Positions 25,693-33,517 of a stretch of DNA of 33,517 nucleotides are shown in pieces. Position numbers and translations under genes: made by a program. Origin of the DNA: 66-474 sp036278635 (GTDB lineage Bacteria; Pseudomonadota; Gammaproteobacteria; Xanthomonadales; Rhodanobacteraceae); contig DASUKQ010000030.1 of NCBI GenBank assembly GCA_036278635.1, positions 1 to 33,517 of the forward strand, read 5' to 3'. Under the pieces are notes generated by a model. The model saw only the letters and a list, made by a program, of their open reading frames with translations. It was not told the DNA's origin and did no database searches. Numbering within the stretch: position 1 is the stretch's first letter; every line of letters begins with the position of its first letter.

Positions 25693-26929
25693 GGCGGGCC
25701 TTCGCCGCACCACCGAGGCGCTCGCCGCGGAATTGTCGCGCCCGGGCGGCGCGACGCCCGCATGGGGTGAGCTCGAATGGCGGATGGCCCAAGCGGCTGC
25801 GGCGGCCCATGGCGTGTCGCCGCTGCTGGCCAGACATTCGCGCTGGATGCACCCGCACTGGCGCCAATTCCTTGAAAGCCAGCGCCAACACGTGGCCATC
25901 CGCCATTTCCGGATCGCGGCGCTGCTGAAGCACATCGATGCGGGCGCGCGTGCGGCCGGGCTGGCGATGACTCCGCTGAAGGGCGCTGCACTGCACGCGC
26001 TCGACATTTATGTACCCGGCGACCGGCCGATGGCCGATATCGACCTGCTGGTCCACGAGCACGATGTCGAGGCGGCAACCGGTCTGCTGCAAGAGAGCGG
26101 CTATGTCCCGTCATTCAATTGCTGGCGGCACCGTGTGTTCAGACCCGCCTCGGGAATCCCGCCCGCGGCCCTTGGCGAACATCGCGATACGCCTGTCAAT
26201 ATCGAACTGCACACCCACGTCCGCGAACGGCTGCCGGTATCCATCGTCGAAATCACCGAACAGATCCATCCGCGCGATTCGGCCCCCGGCCTGCGACCCT
26301 ATCCCTCGCGTGCCGCGCTGCTCGCCCACCTGCTGCTGCACGCGGCCGGCAACATCTGTGCGCGCAGCTTGCGCCTGATACACCTGCACGACATCGCGCT
26401 GCTGGCACGGAGCATGGAGCCCGAGGAATGGATGTTCCTGTGGCGAGGTCACGCGTGCTGGTGGGCACTGCCGCCGCTGCAAATGACCGCACGCTATTAC
26501 CCCGAGGCGATCCCCGGGATCGTGCGGAGCACGCTCGCCCGCGACTGCCCCATGCTGCTGCGGGCGATCTCGCGCCGCCAGTCGCTTTCGCAGGTTTCGT
26601 GTTCCGAACTGTGGCTGCACGCCTTTCCCGGCATCGAGTGGTCACGCAGCGTGTCCGAGGCGGCACGCTACGTCGCCGGCCGCGTCCGCCCGTCCGCCGA
26701 AAAGAAGCGCGAACGCCAGGACATGGCACGCACGCAGTTGTGGCTCCGCGACCTGGACTGGGTAACGGCCGCGCAAGCCACGCGGATCTTCACCTGGCTG
26801 ACCCGCAAGATGCCGCGAATGGACATCATGCACGTGGTGCGCATGGCACTGGAGCCGGCGACATCTGCAGCGGGTGACAACCACCGCGTTCCGGTGACAG
26901 GCCCGACCCGACTGACTTCGCTCCGATGA
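25667..26929 (+). CDS. Nucleotidyltransferase-fold protein of the NTP_transf_5 family (PF14907-like)
   Basis: This is a protein of about 420 residues, mainly helical around a nucleotidyltransferase core. The diagnostic stretch is MTPLKGAALHALDIY followed by GDRPMADIDLLVHEHDVEAA: LKG, then the Rpm-D-x-D-LLV motif with two Asp that would bind metal. A second segment, NIELHTHVRERLPVSI, carries the third strand of this family. In lasso-peptide clusters members accompany the HprK-like kinase and are linked to adding sugar to the phosphorylated peptide; elsewhere they are uncharacterised. The start is uncertain: the GTG at 25667 overlaps the radical SAM gene by 26 nt, while the ATG at 25616 overlaps by 77 nt; neither has a clear ribosome-binding site. 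The C-terminal ~150 residues, Arg/Trp-rich, are not recognised. Confidence 0.85.
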   Translation: MLPPLKLVRAGLRRTTEALAAELSRPGGATPAWGELEWRMAQAAAAAHGVSPLLARHSRWMHPHWRQFLESQRQHVAIRHFRIAALLKHIDAGARAAGLAMTPLKGAALHALDIYVPGDRPMADIDLLVHEHDVEAATGLLQESGYVPSFNCWRHRVFRPASGIPPAALGEHRDTPVNIELHTHVRERLPVSIVEITEQIHPRDSAPGLRPYPSRAALLAHLLLHAAGNICARSLRLIHLHDIALLARSMEPEEWMFLWRGHACWWALPPLQMTARYYPEAIPGIVRSTLARDCPMLLRAISRRQSLSQVSCSELWLHAFPGIEWSRSVSEAARYVAGRVRPSAEKKRERQDMARTQLWLRDLDWVTAAQATRIFTWLTRKMPRMDIMHVVRMALEPATSAAGDNHRVPVTGPTRLTSLR

Positions 26930-27285
26930 ACCTCGGAACGACCTGAGACCCCCGGCAGATCAAGAAGACCTGGCAACCATTCGCCGATTCCCGTCTATCC
27001 AGTCGAGGAGCGCGGGCTGTCCCTCCATCAACGGTCCGCCTGTACCACAGTGCGCGACGCAGTTGCCCGGACACGCGAGTGCCCGGTCGCGGAAGGATTG
27101 CACCAAGCTGCGTTGGCGGCACTCGTCCGTGCCGCGCGCGCTGCGCCTTTCAACCAGGCGCTTTGGAGAGCGGCGGCTGGATGCGCAGCACGGGCAAGGG
27201 GTGGAGGTGAAGGCGCAGGAATCGTCCGACGCGGATCTGAACACCCATCGCTCTCTTGCCACAGACCCATGTACACGCTGGGGCT
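26930..27285. other. Intergenic region between convergent genes
   Basis: This is 356 bp between the nucleotidyltransferase-fold gene and the membrane protein gene. I see no strong terminator: there are GC-rich inverted segments but no T-run. Several short frames exist, including a minus-strand one containing ALACPGNCVAHCGTGG, but none has a good ribosome-binding site or a recognised leader, so no gene is called. Confidence 0.5.
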
Positions 27286-29361
27286 CTATGTCCGGGACGG
27301 CTTGCTCGCCGCGCGATTCGCCGTCCCGGTATCGCTGCCGCTTTTCACCCACAGGTCGTAGGTTCCAGACGAAAGCAATCGCCATCCGCTCCCTTTTAGT
27401 GCGCTTTCCATTTCCCCGCGCCAGGGCGCCGAGTGCACGAACACCACCGCAGTCAATCGATACCGTCGCAATGCATCCGCAAACCAGGCAGCAGAATCTG
27501 GGGGTCGGTATTGGCCCGCGACATACCGCATCAGCGAACCGCGCCGCGCTGCCTCTTGCGGTGAGAACGCGCGGCCCAGGTAGAGCGCCCGAACCCCCAG
27601 CAGTTCCGGGTGAACAACGAAGCTCGGCAGCCAGACCGATACTGCTTCCGGAGCGAGGACGAAACCGCTTTCGGGAACCTCCTGGTCTATTTGCGCGGCT
27701 ACCCGGTATTCGACCGGATCGACCTTTGGACCCGGCGGGCCCAGCGTCACGGAGTTGGCGCTACGCAACGTTCCGAATTGCCAGCCGAATGCGATCGCCA
27801 ACCCCGCCAAGGCCGCACAGGCGCAGGCTGCCAGCACCCTCGGCCGCACGCGCATCGCACGTTCGACCAGCCCGTGCAACAGCACTGCCAGCAACAGCGG
27901 CAGCGGCAACGCCCAGGTCAAACGCCAGTAGGTATAGACACCGACGAAATGGTCCGCCACGACGCGTACCGTGTACGGATTGAGCACCGCGAGCAAAAAG
28001 AAGAACGCGCCGGCGGAAAAATAGCGCGCGCGCACTGGATCACGCACGAACGCCCACGCGGCAAGCAATGCCACCAGCAGCAGCCCCGTGCTCCACCAGC
28101 CCCACGTGTCGTCGAGTATCTGCGGAATGCCGGGCATCGGGCTGGAACTGACGAGCGCCTGGCCACCGTGGGTGACCGAAGCAATCGCCCAGCCCGCACC
28201 AAACACGTACGTCGAGGCCAGCATGCCCGCTGCAAACCGCCGGGTGGCTTTCGCGTCTGCCGACCAGCCACCGGCCAGACCCAGCGCCGCTGCCGCGGGT
28301 GCCAGGAACAGTGCGCTCGCGCTGGCACCGAGCGCCGCGATTTGTACGGCGAACAACAGAAGCCAGCGACGCAAACCGCCGTGCCTGGCAAACAGCAACG
28401 CGGAGCCGGCGATGGCAGGGACCATGCCGGTGGCGAGGATCGCCTTGCCCTGGAACATCCGCACGAAGGCGAAGTTGCCGTAGGCCCGGTGCGCTTCACC
28501 AAGCGCCAACACACAGAGGAACAGAATGAGCAATACCGATGGCCAGCGCGCGGGTACGATCCGCCGCAACAGGTAGGCCCATGCCAACACGCAAAATGCG
28601 GCGAACACGGATGGCAGGATCAGGTATGCAACGACCAGGTGATCGACGCCAGTGATCCGGGCCAGCGTCGCGACCAGAACGTCGTAGCTGCCGAGCCGAT
28701 AGAACTGCAGCAGGATCGGAACCTCCGGCAGCCGATACAACGTGTCATGCAGCAGCACCGGCTGGTGCGGAAATCGCAACAGCGTCGCCGAGATGCTGCG
28801 GTAAAAGGCATCGTCGACATCCGGCCGGCTCGCGAAGAGGGTGACGCAGACCGCGGCGGCGGCTACCGGGCAAACGATCCACACGACCCGCTTGCCTCGG
28901 GGTTCCGGTGCGGTCGGGATTGGAGTGGCCTTCAGCGTCCGCAGCCACACCCAAAAGGAGGCCAGCAACGCGACCCACCAGAACACCGGATAAGGCATGC
29001 CGGCCGAGAGCAGTACTACCCACAGGATCGCCAGCGCCAATACCCCAAAGGCCCCAAGCCCGATACCGGGTCCCCGGCCGGCCGAGCCCGCAACCGAACC
29101 GCCGGCAGTCCAGCCACCGGTCGCGACCGGAGGGGACCATGGTGCCGATTGCGGCATCCGAAACCATGCAATGGTCGCAGCCGCCGCAATCAGTGCCACC
29201 AGCGGCAGCCAGTGCAGCAAATTGACCAGGCTCGCGTGGCTTGCGGTGATCAGGTGGACGTAGATGGTCCAGATCGCGAACGCCAACACGAATACCGTGA
29301 CGATCCGATCCAGTCCCGAAGAATCCTGCTCGAATCGCATCTGCACACCGCCTTGGCCCAT
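27286..29361 (-). CDS. Large polytopic membrane protein (DUF6077/GT-C-like), putative surface-glycan role
   Basis: This protein of 691 residues has about twelve or more hydrophobic helices over residues 20-560, and a soluble C-terminal part of about 130 residues (VEYRVAAQIDQEVPESGFVL to TYDLWVKSG). An external-loop motif SRPDVDDAFYRSISATLL, early after the first helices, has an Asp pair before an aromatic, as in membrane-embedded GT-C glycosyltransferases that use lipid-phosphate sugars, and resembles the uncharacterised DUF6077 group. Either assignment is tentative. It lies 119 bp after the fusion gene on the same strand, with the Wzt-like gene before that, which supports a role in cell-surface polysaccharide. 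The start may be the ATG at 29361 or the ATG at 29340; neither has a strong ribosome-binding site. Confidence 0.75.
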   Translation of the reverse strand: MGQGGVQMRFEQDSSGLDRIVTVFVLAFAIWTIYVHLITASHASLVNLLHWLPLVALIAAAATIAWFRMPQSAPWSPPVATGGWTAGGSVAGSAGRGPGIGLGAFGVLALAILWVVLLSAGMPYPVFWWVALLASFWVWLRTLKATPIPTAPEPRGKRVVWIVCPVAAAAVCVTLFASRPDVDDAFYRSISATLLRFPHQPVLLHDTLYRLPEVPILLQFYRLGSYDVLVATLARITGVDHLVVAYLILPSVFAAFCVLAWAYLLRRIVPARWPSVLLILFLCVLALGEAHRAYGNFAFVRMFQGKAILATGMVPAIAGSALLFARHGGLRRWLLLFAVQIAALGASASALFLAPAAAALGLAGGWSADAKATRRFAAGMLASTYVFGAGWAIASVTHGGQALVSSSPMPGIPQILDDTWGWWSTGLLLVALLAAWAFVRDPVRARYFSAGAFFFLLAVLNPYTVRVVADHFVGVYTYWRLTWALPLPLLLAVLLHGLVERAMRVRPRVLAACACAALAGLAIAFGWQFGTLRSANSVTLGPPGPKVDPVEYRVAAQIDQEVPESGFVLAPEAVSVWLPSFVVHPELLGVRALYLGRAFSPQEAARRGSLMRYVAGQYRPPDSAAWFADALRRYRLTAVVFVHSAPWRGEMESALKGSGWRLLSSGTYDLWVKSGSDTGTANRAASKPSRT

Positions 29362-29480
29362 GGGGTCCGGGTACCGGGCGCGTTTTCCCCGGGTGGGTGT
29401 GGATCAGCCCCGGACGGCTGCCGTCGAACGCCGCCGAAAACGGTCGTCGGTGACGGGCGGCAAGTCGCTCCCGAGGGGGC

Positions 29481-32400
29481 TCATGACCCACCTTCCGCGG
29501 CTGCGGTCTCCGTGTTGGTCATTGCACGTGCGACCGCGGCCTTTCTTTGTGACAGCTCGACCACTTCGGCAGATGGTTTTGCCGCAGCCGGATCGTGCGC
29601 CACCATGAACTCGACGATTTTTTGATGCAGCAACCGTTCACTGCGTCGGATCATCGGATCCATTTCCTCGTTTTCCACGTTCCAGAGTGTGGATCGCAGG
29701 TGGCTCTTGTGGCCGACGAGAAACGGCGAGCAAGTAACAACCGTGAGCTTGCTGCGTTCGAGGTAACGATCGATCGGGTTGATGGCGACATCCCGATCGC
29801 TTTCGTTCCAGAGGATCATCCGGTCGAAAACGCTGCTGTGGTAGACGTTGAAAACCATGCTGATCAGGCGGTCCGTCCGCACGAACTTGCGCCCATGGAA
29901 TTCGCAAACCGACAAGATCGTCGCGTCGGAATGCAGGTCTGCCAGCAGCCCCGAGAACACGTGCCACGGATCCTTGCGCGCGGCCAATTCCTGCAGCACC
30001 GCCTGGAAATCATGCTCGAATCCGGGCCGGAACTCGACGTCATCCTCGCAGATCGTCACTTGCTGAAGCCGCTGCTTTCGCGCCAACATCGCCATCAGCT
30101 TGTAGCTCATGCCACAACCGACCCACGGTTCGCGGTGACGCAGCCCTGCGAATGCCGCAAACCCGTACCGGTTGTCCCGATCGAAACTTCGCCGGCGTGA
30201 TGAATATTCCGGCAAGGTGAGGTAGAGCTTGTCGCTCGGCAGCCTCATCCTGCGTCCCGCGAGCTGCCAGAATTGGGAGAACGTGACGTTGTCGAAAGCG
30301 AGCAGGAACCGGTAGAAGGACTGCTCGAACCGGTTCGGCAAGTGCCGGGCGAGTTTGCGATTGGCCTTGACGCGCTGGATGCGCGCGTCGTCGTTTTCGA
30401 GCCAGTAGCGCACCCTCGCCACCATGCCGGCGGGATCGTTCAGATCGACGAAGTCCACCAACGGCTCGAGGTCGCCGTTCTCCTCCATGTTGGCCGCGCG
30501 CTCCGAAATCACCAGCTTGTCGAGGGACACGCACTCCCAGAGCCGCGTCGTTTCCAGCAGCGCGCTTTCGTAGTAGTGGATGTTGACGATCAGCTTCGCC
30601 CCGGCGATTTCCTCGCGCAGATCCTGTCCGAACAGGTCATGGATCACCCTGACACGGCAGACCTCTTCCAGTGCCTCCACGAACCTCCGACGGCGATCGT
30701 TGTGGATGTCTCCGTAGAACAGCACGTCGTACCGTCCTTTTTCCGCAACGCCGCCTTCGCTGTAGTCGGGAAGGTATCCCAGTGGCACATGGAAAAGGTG
30801 CGTGCGTGGCAGGTCGGAAGCGGCCAGCGCGTCAATGTTGGCGATGGAGTAATCCAGTACCGCGAATGCACATTGGAGCGTGCGAATGTATCGAGCATCG
30901 AACCAGCGGGCGCTGACGGATTGTTCCATCTGGAATGCCACGTACAGCGCGGGCAACTGCGCGAACATCTGTGGGCAGATCACGAAGTGCGGCAGGTCCT
31001 CGTAGCCGCCTTCCGGCATGCCGAAGATGATTCTGGAATCGACATCGATTTTTCGAAGCGCACGCTGGATCGAGACGGCGACGAATTCGCAATGGCGGCT
31101 GGTCAGGATCACCGCCTGTCGGCCTGCGTATGCCCGGACATCGAAAGTGGATGAGGGGGTTGCGGGTTTCGGTCGCCGCGCTTCCTCCTGCAGACAGGCA
31201 ACGGCGTTTCCCGAACTTGCGCGTGCGCCCAATATCCCCAAGGCGTGCGACCATTTTGCGCGCGACTCGGAGCTGCGAGCGAGGTTTCCGAATTTGCGTG
31301 TGATTCCGCGCACAAGGCCGACGGAGCGCGAGATTTCCGAAAACGCACGATCGCCCGCGACGCGGGATCCAAAACGCCGCACCACCCTGAGCGGGCCGGT
31401 GATGCGCCACGAAATGGTGGCCTGGATGGCGGCGATCACCTCACCACGGGCCGTGATTTCCGCATCCTGTGCGGCGACGCGCTTGTGCAGCAAGGACGCC
31501 TCCTGCGAGAGTCGCCCGATTTCGTTCGCGTGGGCCGCCACTTCCTCGCGGAGTGCCGCAATCTGTGCGTTCCTGGCGTACGCCCGCCTTGCGGCCGCAA
31601 CTGCGGCGGCGTCTTTTTGCCGGATGATGTCATCCCTGTTCTGGATCTGGAGATCCCTTCCATGCACCGCTTCCCGCAAGCGGTACAAGGTTCGCTCCTG
31701 ACCACGGATCGTCGCGTTGCACGTCGCAATCCGGGAATCCCTTGCGTGTACCGTGTCCTCCGCATTCCTCAGGCGTGCGATCAGCTCTTCGGCTTCATCG
31801 GCTCTTCGTCCAATGTCGCCAAGGAAGGTCGGTGCCCACAACCGGTAATCGTCGACCATGGTCGAAATGGCGGACCATGTCCCGGTTCCCCGCGCGCAGC
31901 CGACACAAAGCTCGTACAACCTTCCCGTGAGGTCCGGCCCGGCGGGATCGGCCCCTTGTCCGATGAGATTGTGGCGCTCGCCCGCGCTCAGAAATACCTC
32001 GATTTCCGGCGAGGCGTCCGCGACGCTCCTGGGCCAGCGCAGCTCGAAGCGGCCAGCGAGCCGTTCCATGGTGCTTCGCCAGTCCGAGACCAGATCATCG
32101 TAAAGAACCATCGCTCGCGGCAGGTCCCGGGTGGCGAGCTCGGCTTCGGCAAAGTGCTCGAGCCATCGCAGATGCGTGCCCAGCGCATCCAGCCCATCGC
32201 GTGCTTTCAGGGAACCCGCGACCGCTGCCGGATGTCGCACGACGAACAGCACGCGCAGGTCGATACCGGCCCCGACGATCACCTCGATCCAGAGCGGAAG
32301 AAATCGGCACAGCCGAGGATCCTTCACAGCCCACAATTTCGACCCGGAAAATTCTTGCGTGACCACCGCAGCAATTCGCTCCCGGGCGGCATCCGCCGCT

Positions 32401-32651
32401 GCAGAGGACAGCCATGCCGCGGGAAGCGCGCGGGTGTCATCCCAACCCATGTCCAGGCTGCGCAACAACTCCTCGTGGATCGCGACCACCTCCCTGTGCT
32501 CCCAATGGCCCAGTGGGTTGCCCGGGCCGGGGGACAACAAGCTGCCGCCGAGCTCCACCCCGAGCAGGTTGAGCACCCGCGTCGCGGCCGAGGTGCCGCT
32601 GCGGTGCATCCCTGCCACAAGGATCGCCTCGCTGCCGGCGCTCGTGCTCAT
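29481..32651 (-). CDS. Sulfotransferase / coiled-coil / two-glycosyltransferase fusion protein
   Basis: This is a 1056-residue multidomain protein. Residues 1-235 are a sulfotransferase fold with the P-loop VAGMHRSGTSAATRVLNLLG (12-31) and RVLFVVRHPAAVAGSL as the 3'-phosphate strand. A Glu/Arg-rich coiled coil spans about 280-410 and ends in ISWRITGPLR, a sequence typically found at the end of such coiled coils in polysaccharide-cluster enzymes. Residues about 500-790 resemble CgeB-type GT-B glycosyltransferases (RYDVLFYGDIHNDRRRRFVE; VNIHYYESALLETTRLWECV). Residues about 805-1015 resemble a GT25-type transferase, with VTICEDDVEF (EDD at 869-871) as metal motif. No signal peptide or membrane segment is seen. 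The ATG at 32651 overlaps the Wzt-like stop (ATGA). It may sulfate and glycosylate an exported polysaccharide; the specific reactions are unknown. Confidence 0.82.
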   Translation of the reverse strand: MSTSAGSEAILVAGMHRSGTSAATRVLNLLGVELGGSLLSPGPGNPLGHWEHREVVAIHEELLRSLDMGWDDTRALPAAWLSSAAADAARERIAAVVTQEFSGSKLWAVKDPRLCRFLPLWIEVIVGAGIDLRVLFVVRHPAAVAGSLKARDGLDALGTHLRWLEHFAEAELATRDLPRAMVLYDDLVSDWRSTMERLAGRFELRWPRSVADASPEIEVFLSAGERHNLIGQGADPAGPDLTGRLYELCVGCARGTGTWSAISTMVDDYRLWAPTFLGDIGRRADEAEELIARLRNAEDTVHARDSRIATCNATIRGQERTLYRLREAVHGRDLQIQNRDDIIRQKDAAAVAAARRAYARNAQIAALREEVAAHANEIGRLSQEASLLHKRVAAQDAEITARGEVIAAIQATISWRITGPLRVVRRFGSRVAGDRAFSEISRSVGLVRGITRKFGNLARSSESRAKWSHALGILGARASSGNAVACLQEEARRPKPATPSSTFDVRAYAGRQAVILTSRHCEFVAVSIQRALRKIDVDSRIIFGMPEGGYEDLPHFVICPQMFAQLPALYVAFQMEQSVSARWFDARYIRTLQCAFAVLDYSIANIDALAASDLPRTHLFHVPLGYLPDYSEGGVAEKGRYDVLFYGDIHNDRRRRFVEALEEVCRVRVIHDLFGQDLREEIAGAKLIVNIHYYESALLETTRLWECVSLDKLVISERAANMEENGDLEPLVDFVDLNDPAGMVARVRYWLENDDARIQRVKANRKLARHLPNRFEQSFYRFLLAFDNVTFSQFWQLAGRRMRLPSDKLYLTLPEYSSRRRSFDRDNRYGFAAFAGLRHREPWVGCGMSYKLMAMLARKQRLQQVTICEDDVEFRPGFEHDFQAVLQELAARKDPWHVFSGLLADLHSDATILSVCEFHGRKFVRTDRLISMVFNVYHSSVFDRMILWNESDRDVAINPIDRYLERSKLTVVTCSPFLVGHKSHLRSTLWNVENEEMDPMIRRSERLLHQKIVEFMVAHDPAAAKPSAEVVELSQRKAAVARAMTNTETAAAEGGS

Positions 32652-33517
32652 GACGCCAACGCCGCCATTTCGACTTCCGGCCGCACATCGAAATCGACGA
32701 GTTCCGTGGCAAGCCGCCGGCTGTCCGGCATGATCCGGATCATCAACGCATCGATGATCCGGTCCAGGAAGGCTTCGCCTTCGGGCTCCGCGGCCGTGAC
32801 GCCGGCGTTGAGGAAATAAACGCCGGGCGCCAACAGCGCCCGGAAGCGGAACCGCACTCGATACTCCTGGCCCGCGTCGGTTACGAGCCCTTCCCCGGCA
32901 TTCGCCGCGGTGGTCGCTCCACCAAGCGCATATCCCGTGGTCGTCTTGATCGCCATGCCGAAGCGCACACCCAACGCCGGTTTCTGGATCGTCACGTTGA
33001 ACGAATAGAAGTACTCGTTGCCGGCACGCAACACGTTGACACGCCGGCCTTGCTCGTTGGTGACGCAGGGCTGCTCGATGGTTGCGCCGCGAGCTGCGTA
33101 ACGAAGCGTGCTCCTGGGGACCATGCCTTCATCCAGCCAGGACTCGTCCGGGAGCGAAGGCGTGTTTGCGGCGCGAGTCGGGCGTCCCGCGTCGGTGCTT
33201 CCGCTGCCGCGATCGAATTCGCCGGGGGCTTCACCCCGTATCTGGTCGCGGATCGCCGCAATCGAATGCGCGGGTGCATACAGCAACTTGTGATAGCGCG
33301 AGATGATCGTTTTGGGCAGCCCCTGCGCCAGCAATTCACCGCCGTCCAGCAGGATCGCCCGGTTGCAAAGCTCGACCACTGTTCCCGCTGCGTGGGAAAC
33401 GAACAGAATGGTCGCCCCGGCCTCGCGGATTGCATCGATACGCGCAAAGCACTTCCGCTGGAAAGCCTCGTCCCCGACGGAGAGTGCTTCGTCCACCACC
33501 AGAATTTCGGGCGACAC
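32648..33517 (-). CDS. Wzt-like polysaccharide ABC transporter ATPase, 5' partial
   Basis: This is the C-terminal 289 residues of an O-antigen/capsule-type export ATPase; the start lies beyond the window. Visible are Walker B (EILVVDEALSVGDEAFQRKC, with the D-loop), the switch His in LFVSHAAGTVVELC, and the end of the ATPase fold (ISRYHKLLY). A linker of about 80 residues leads to a C-terminal beta-sandwich (about 150-289: VLRAGNEYFYSFNVTI, FGMAIKTTTGYALGG, APGVYFLNAGVTA), the carbohydrate-binding domain of Wzt that recognises the end of the glycan. The matching permease Wzm would be expected just outside the window. The next gene starts inside its stop codon, so the two are translationally coupled. 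Confidence 0.9.
   Translation of the reverse strand: MSPEILVVDEALSVGDEAFQRKCFARIDAIREAGATILFVSHAAGTVVELCNRAILLDGGELLAQGLPKTIISRYHKLLYAPAHSIAAIRDQIRGEAPGEFDRGSGSTDAGRPTRAANTPSLPDESWLDEGMVPRSTLRYAARGATIEQPCVTNEQGRRVNVLRAGNEYFYSFNVTIQKPALGVRFGMAIKTTTGYALGGATTAANAGEGLVTDAGQEYRVRFRFRALLAPGVYFLNAGVTAAEPEGEAFLDRIIDALMIRIMPDSRRLATELVDFDVRPEVEMAALAS

Noticed and set aside
21155..26929. Complete lasso-peptide cluster
   Set aside because: No asparagine-synthetase-like cyclase, no transglutaminase-like protease and no PqqD-like recognition protein is encoded in the window.
26960..27385. Minus-strand frame with ALACPGNCVAHCGTGG as a possible RiPP precursor
   Set aside because: No ribosome-binding site, no leader-like sequence, and it overlaps the 3' end of the membrane protein gene in another frame.
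27610..29625. Plus-strand frame of 671 codons opposite the membrane protein gene
   Set aside because: Gln/Arg/His-rich composition is the mirror of hydrophobic codons; no domain, and it runs across two real minus-strand genes.

Overview
The window is high-GC chromosomal DNA that looks like a gammaproteobacterium of the Xanthomonadales (Lysobacterales), perhaps Rhodanobacteraceae. The reasons are an RpoD with the classic gammaproteobacterial layout, a TonB-dependent receptor of the Xanthomonas/Caulobacter type beside a TPR-sulfotransferase, and a GGGACTC-type heptanucleotide repeat between genes. The genus cannot be fixed from the sequence alone.

Layout. (1) 1-4.5 kb, housekeeping edge: the 3' part of rpoD, a heptamer tandem repeat, a nested palindromic element, a NYN-domain protein, a YcaD-like MFS transporter on the opposite strand, and a CAU-anticodon tRNA (probably the lysidine-type tRNA-Ile2). 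(2) 4.6-19.7 kb, nine tightly packed minus-strand genes forming an amino-sugar/chitooligosaccharide (or cell-wall sugar) utilisation locus. In transcription order these are a Glk-type kinase, TonB receptor, TPR-sulfotransferase, serine hydrolase, GH20 hexosaminidase, SIS-domain protein, ROK kinase, MFS transporter and GH9 glycosidase. A promoter (TTGACA-N17-CAATAT) and an overlapping palindrome lie just upstream, and a divergent GntR/UTRA regulator sits at 20.3 kb. No nagA or nagB is present in the window.

(3) 21.1-26.9 kb, a compact cassette of an ABC exporter, an HPrK-related kinase, a B12-binding-type radical SAM enzyme and an NTP_transf_5 nucleotidyltransferase-fold protein. The kinase, nucleotidyltransferase and exporter are the tailoring/export trio known from some lasso-peptide clusters, but no lasso cyclase, protease, PqqD-like protein or clear precursor is visible. 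This is the best candidate for an undescribed system. (4) 27.3-33.5 kb, a surface-glycan module on the minus strand: the 3' end of a Wzt-like O-antigen ABC ATPase, a 1056-residue sulfotransferase/coiled-coil/glycosyltransferase fusion and a large polytopic membrane protein.

Working model. In region 2 the receptor imports oligosaccharide through the outer membrane; GH20, GH9 and the serine hydrolase trim it in the periplasm; the MFS protein carries the sugar inward; the two kinases phosphorylate it; and the SIS protein acts on the phosphosugar, with GntR sensing a sugar phosphate. Region 3 may make and export a modified peptide or small molecule. Region 4 builds or decorates exported polysaccharide. 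Functions are assigned by recognising motifs by eye; no database search was run.
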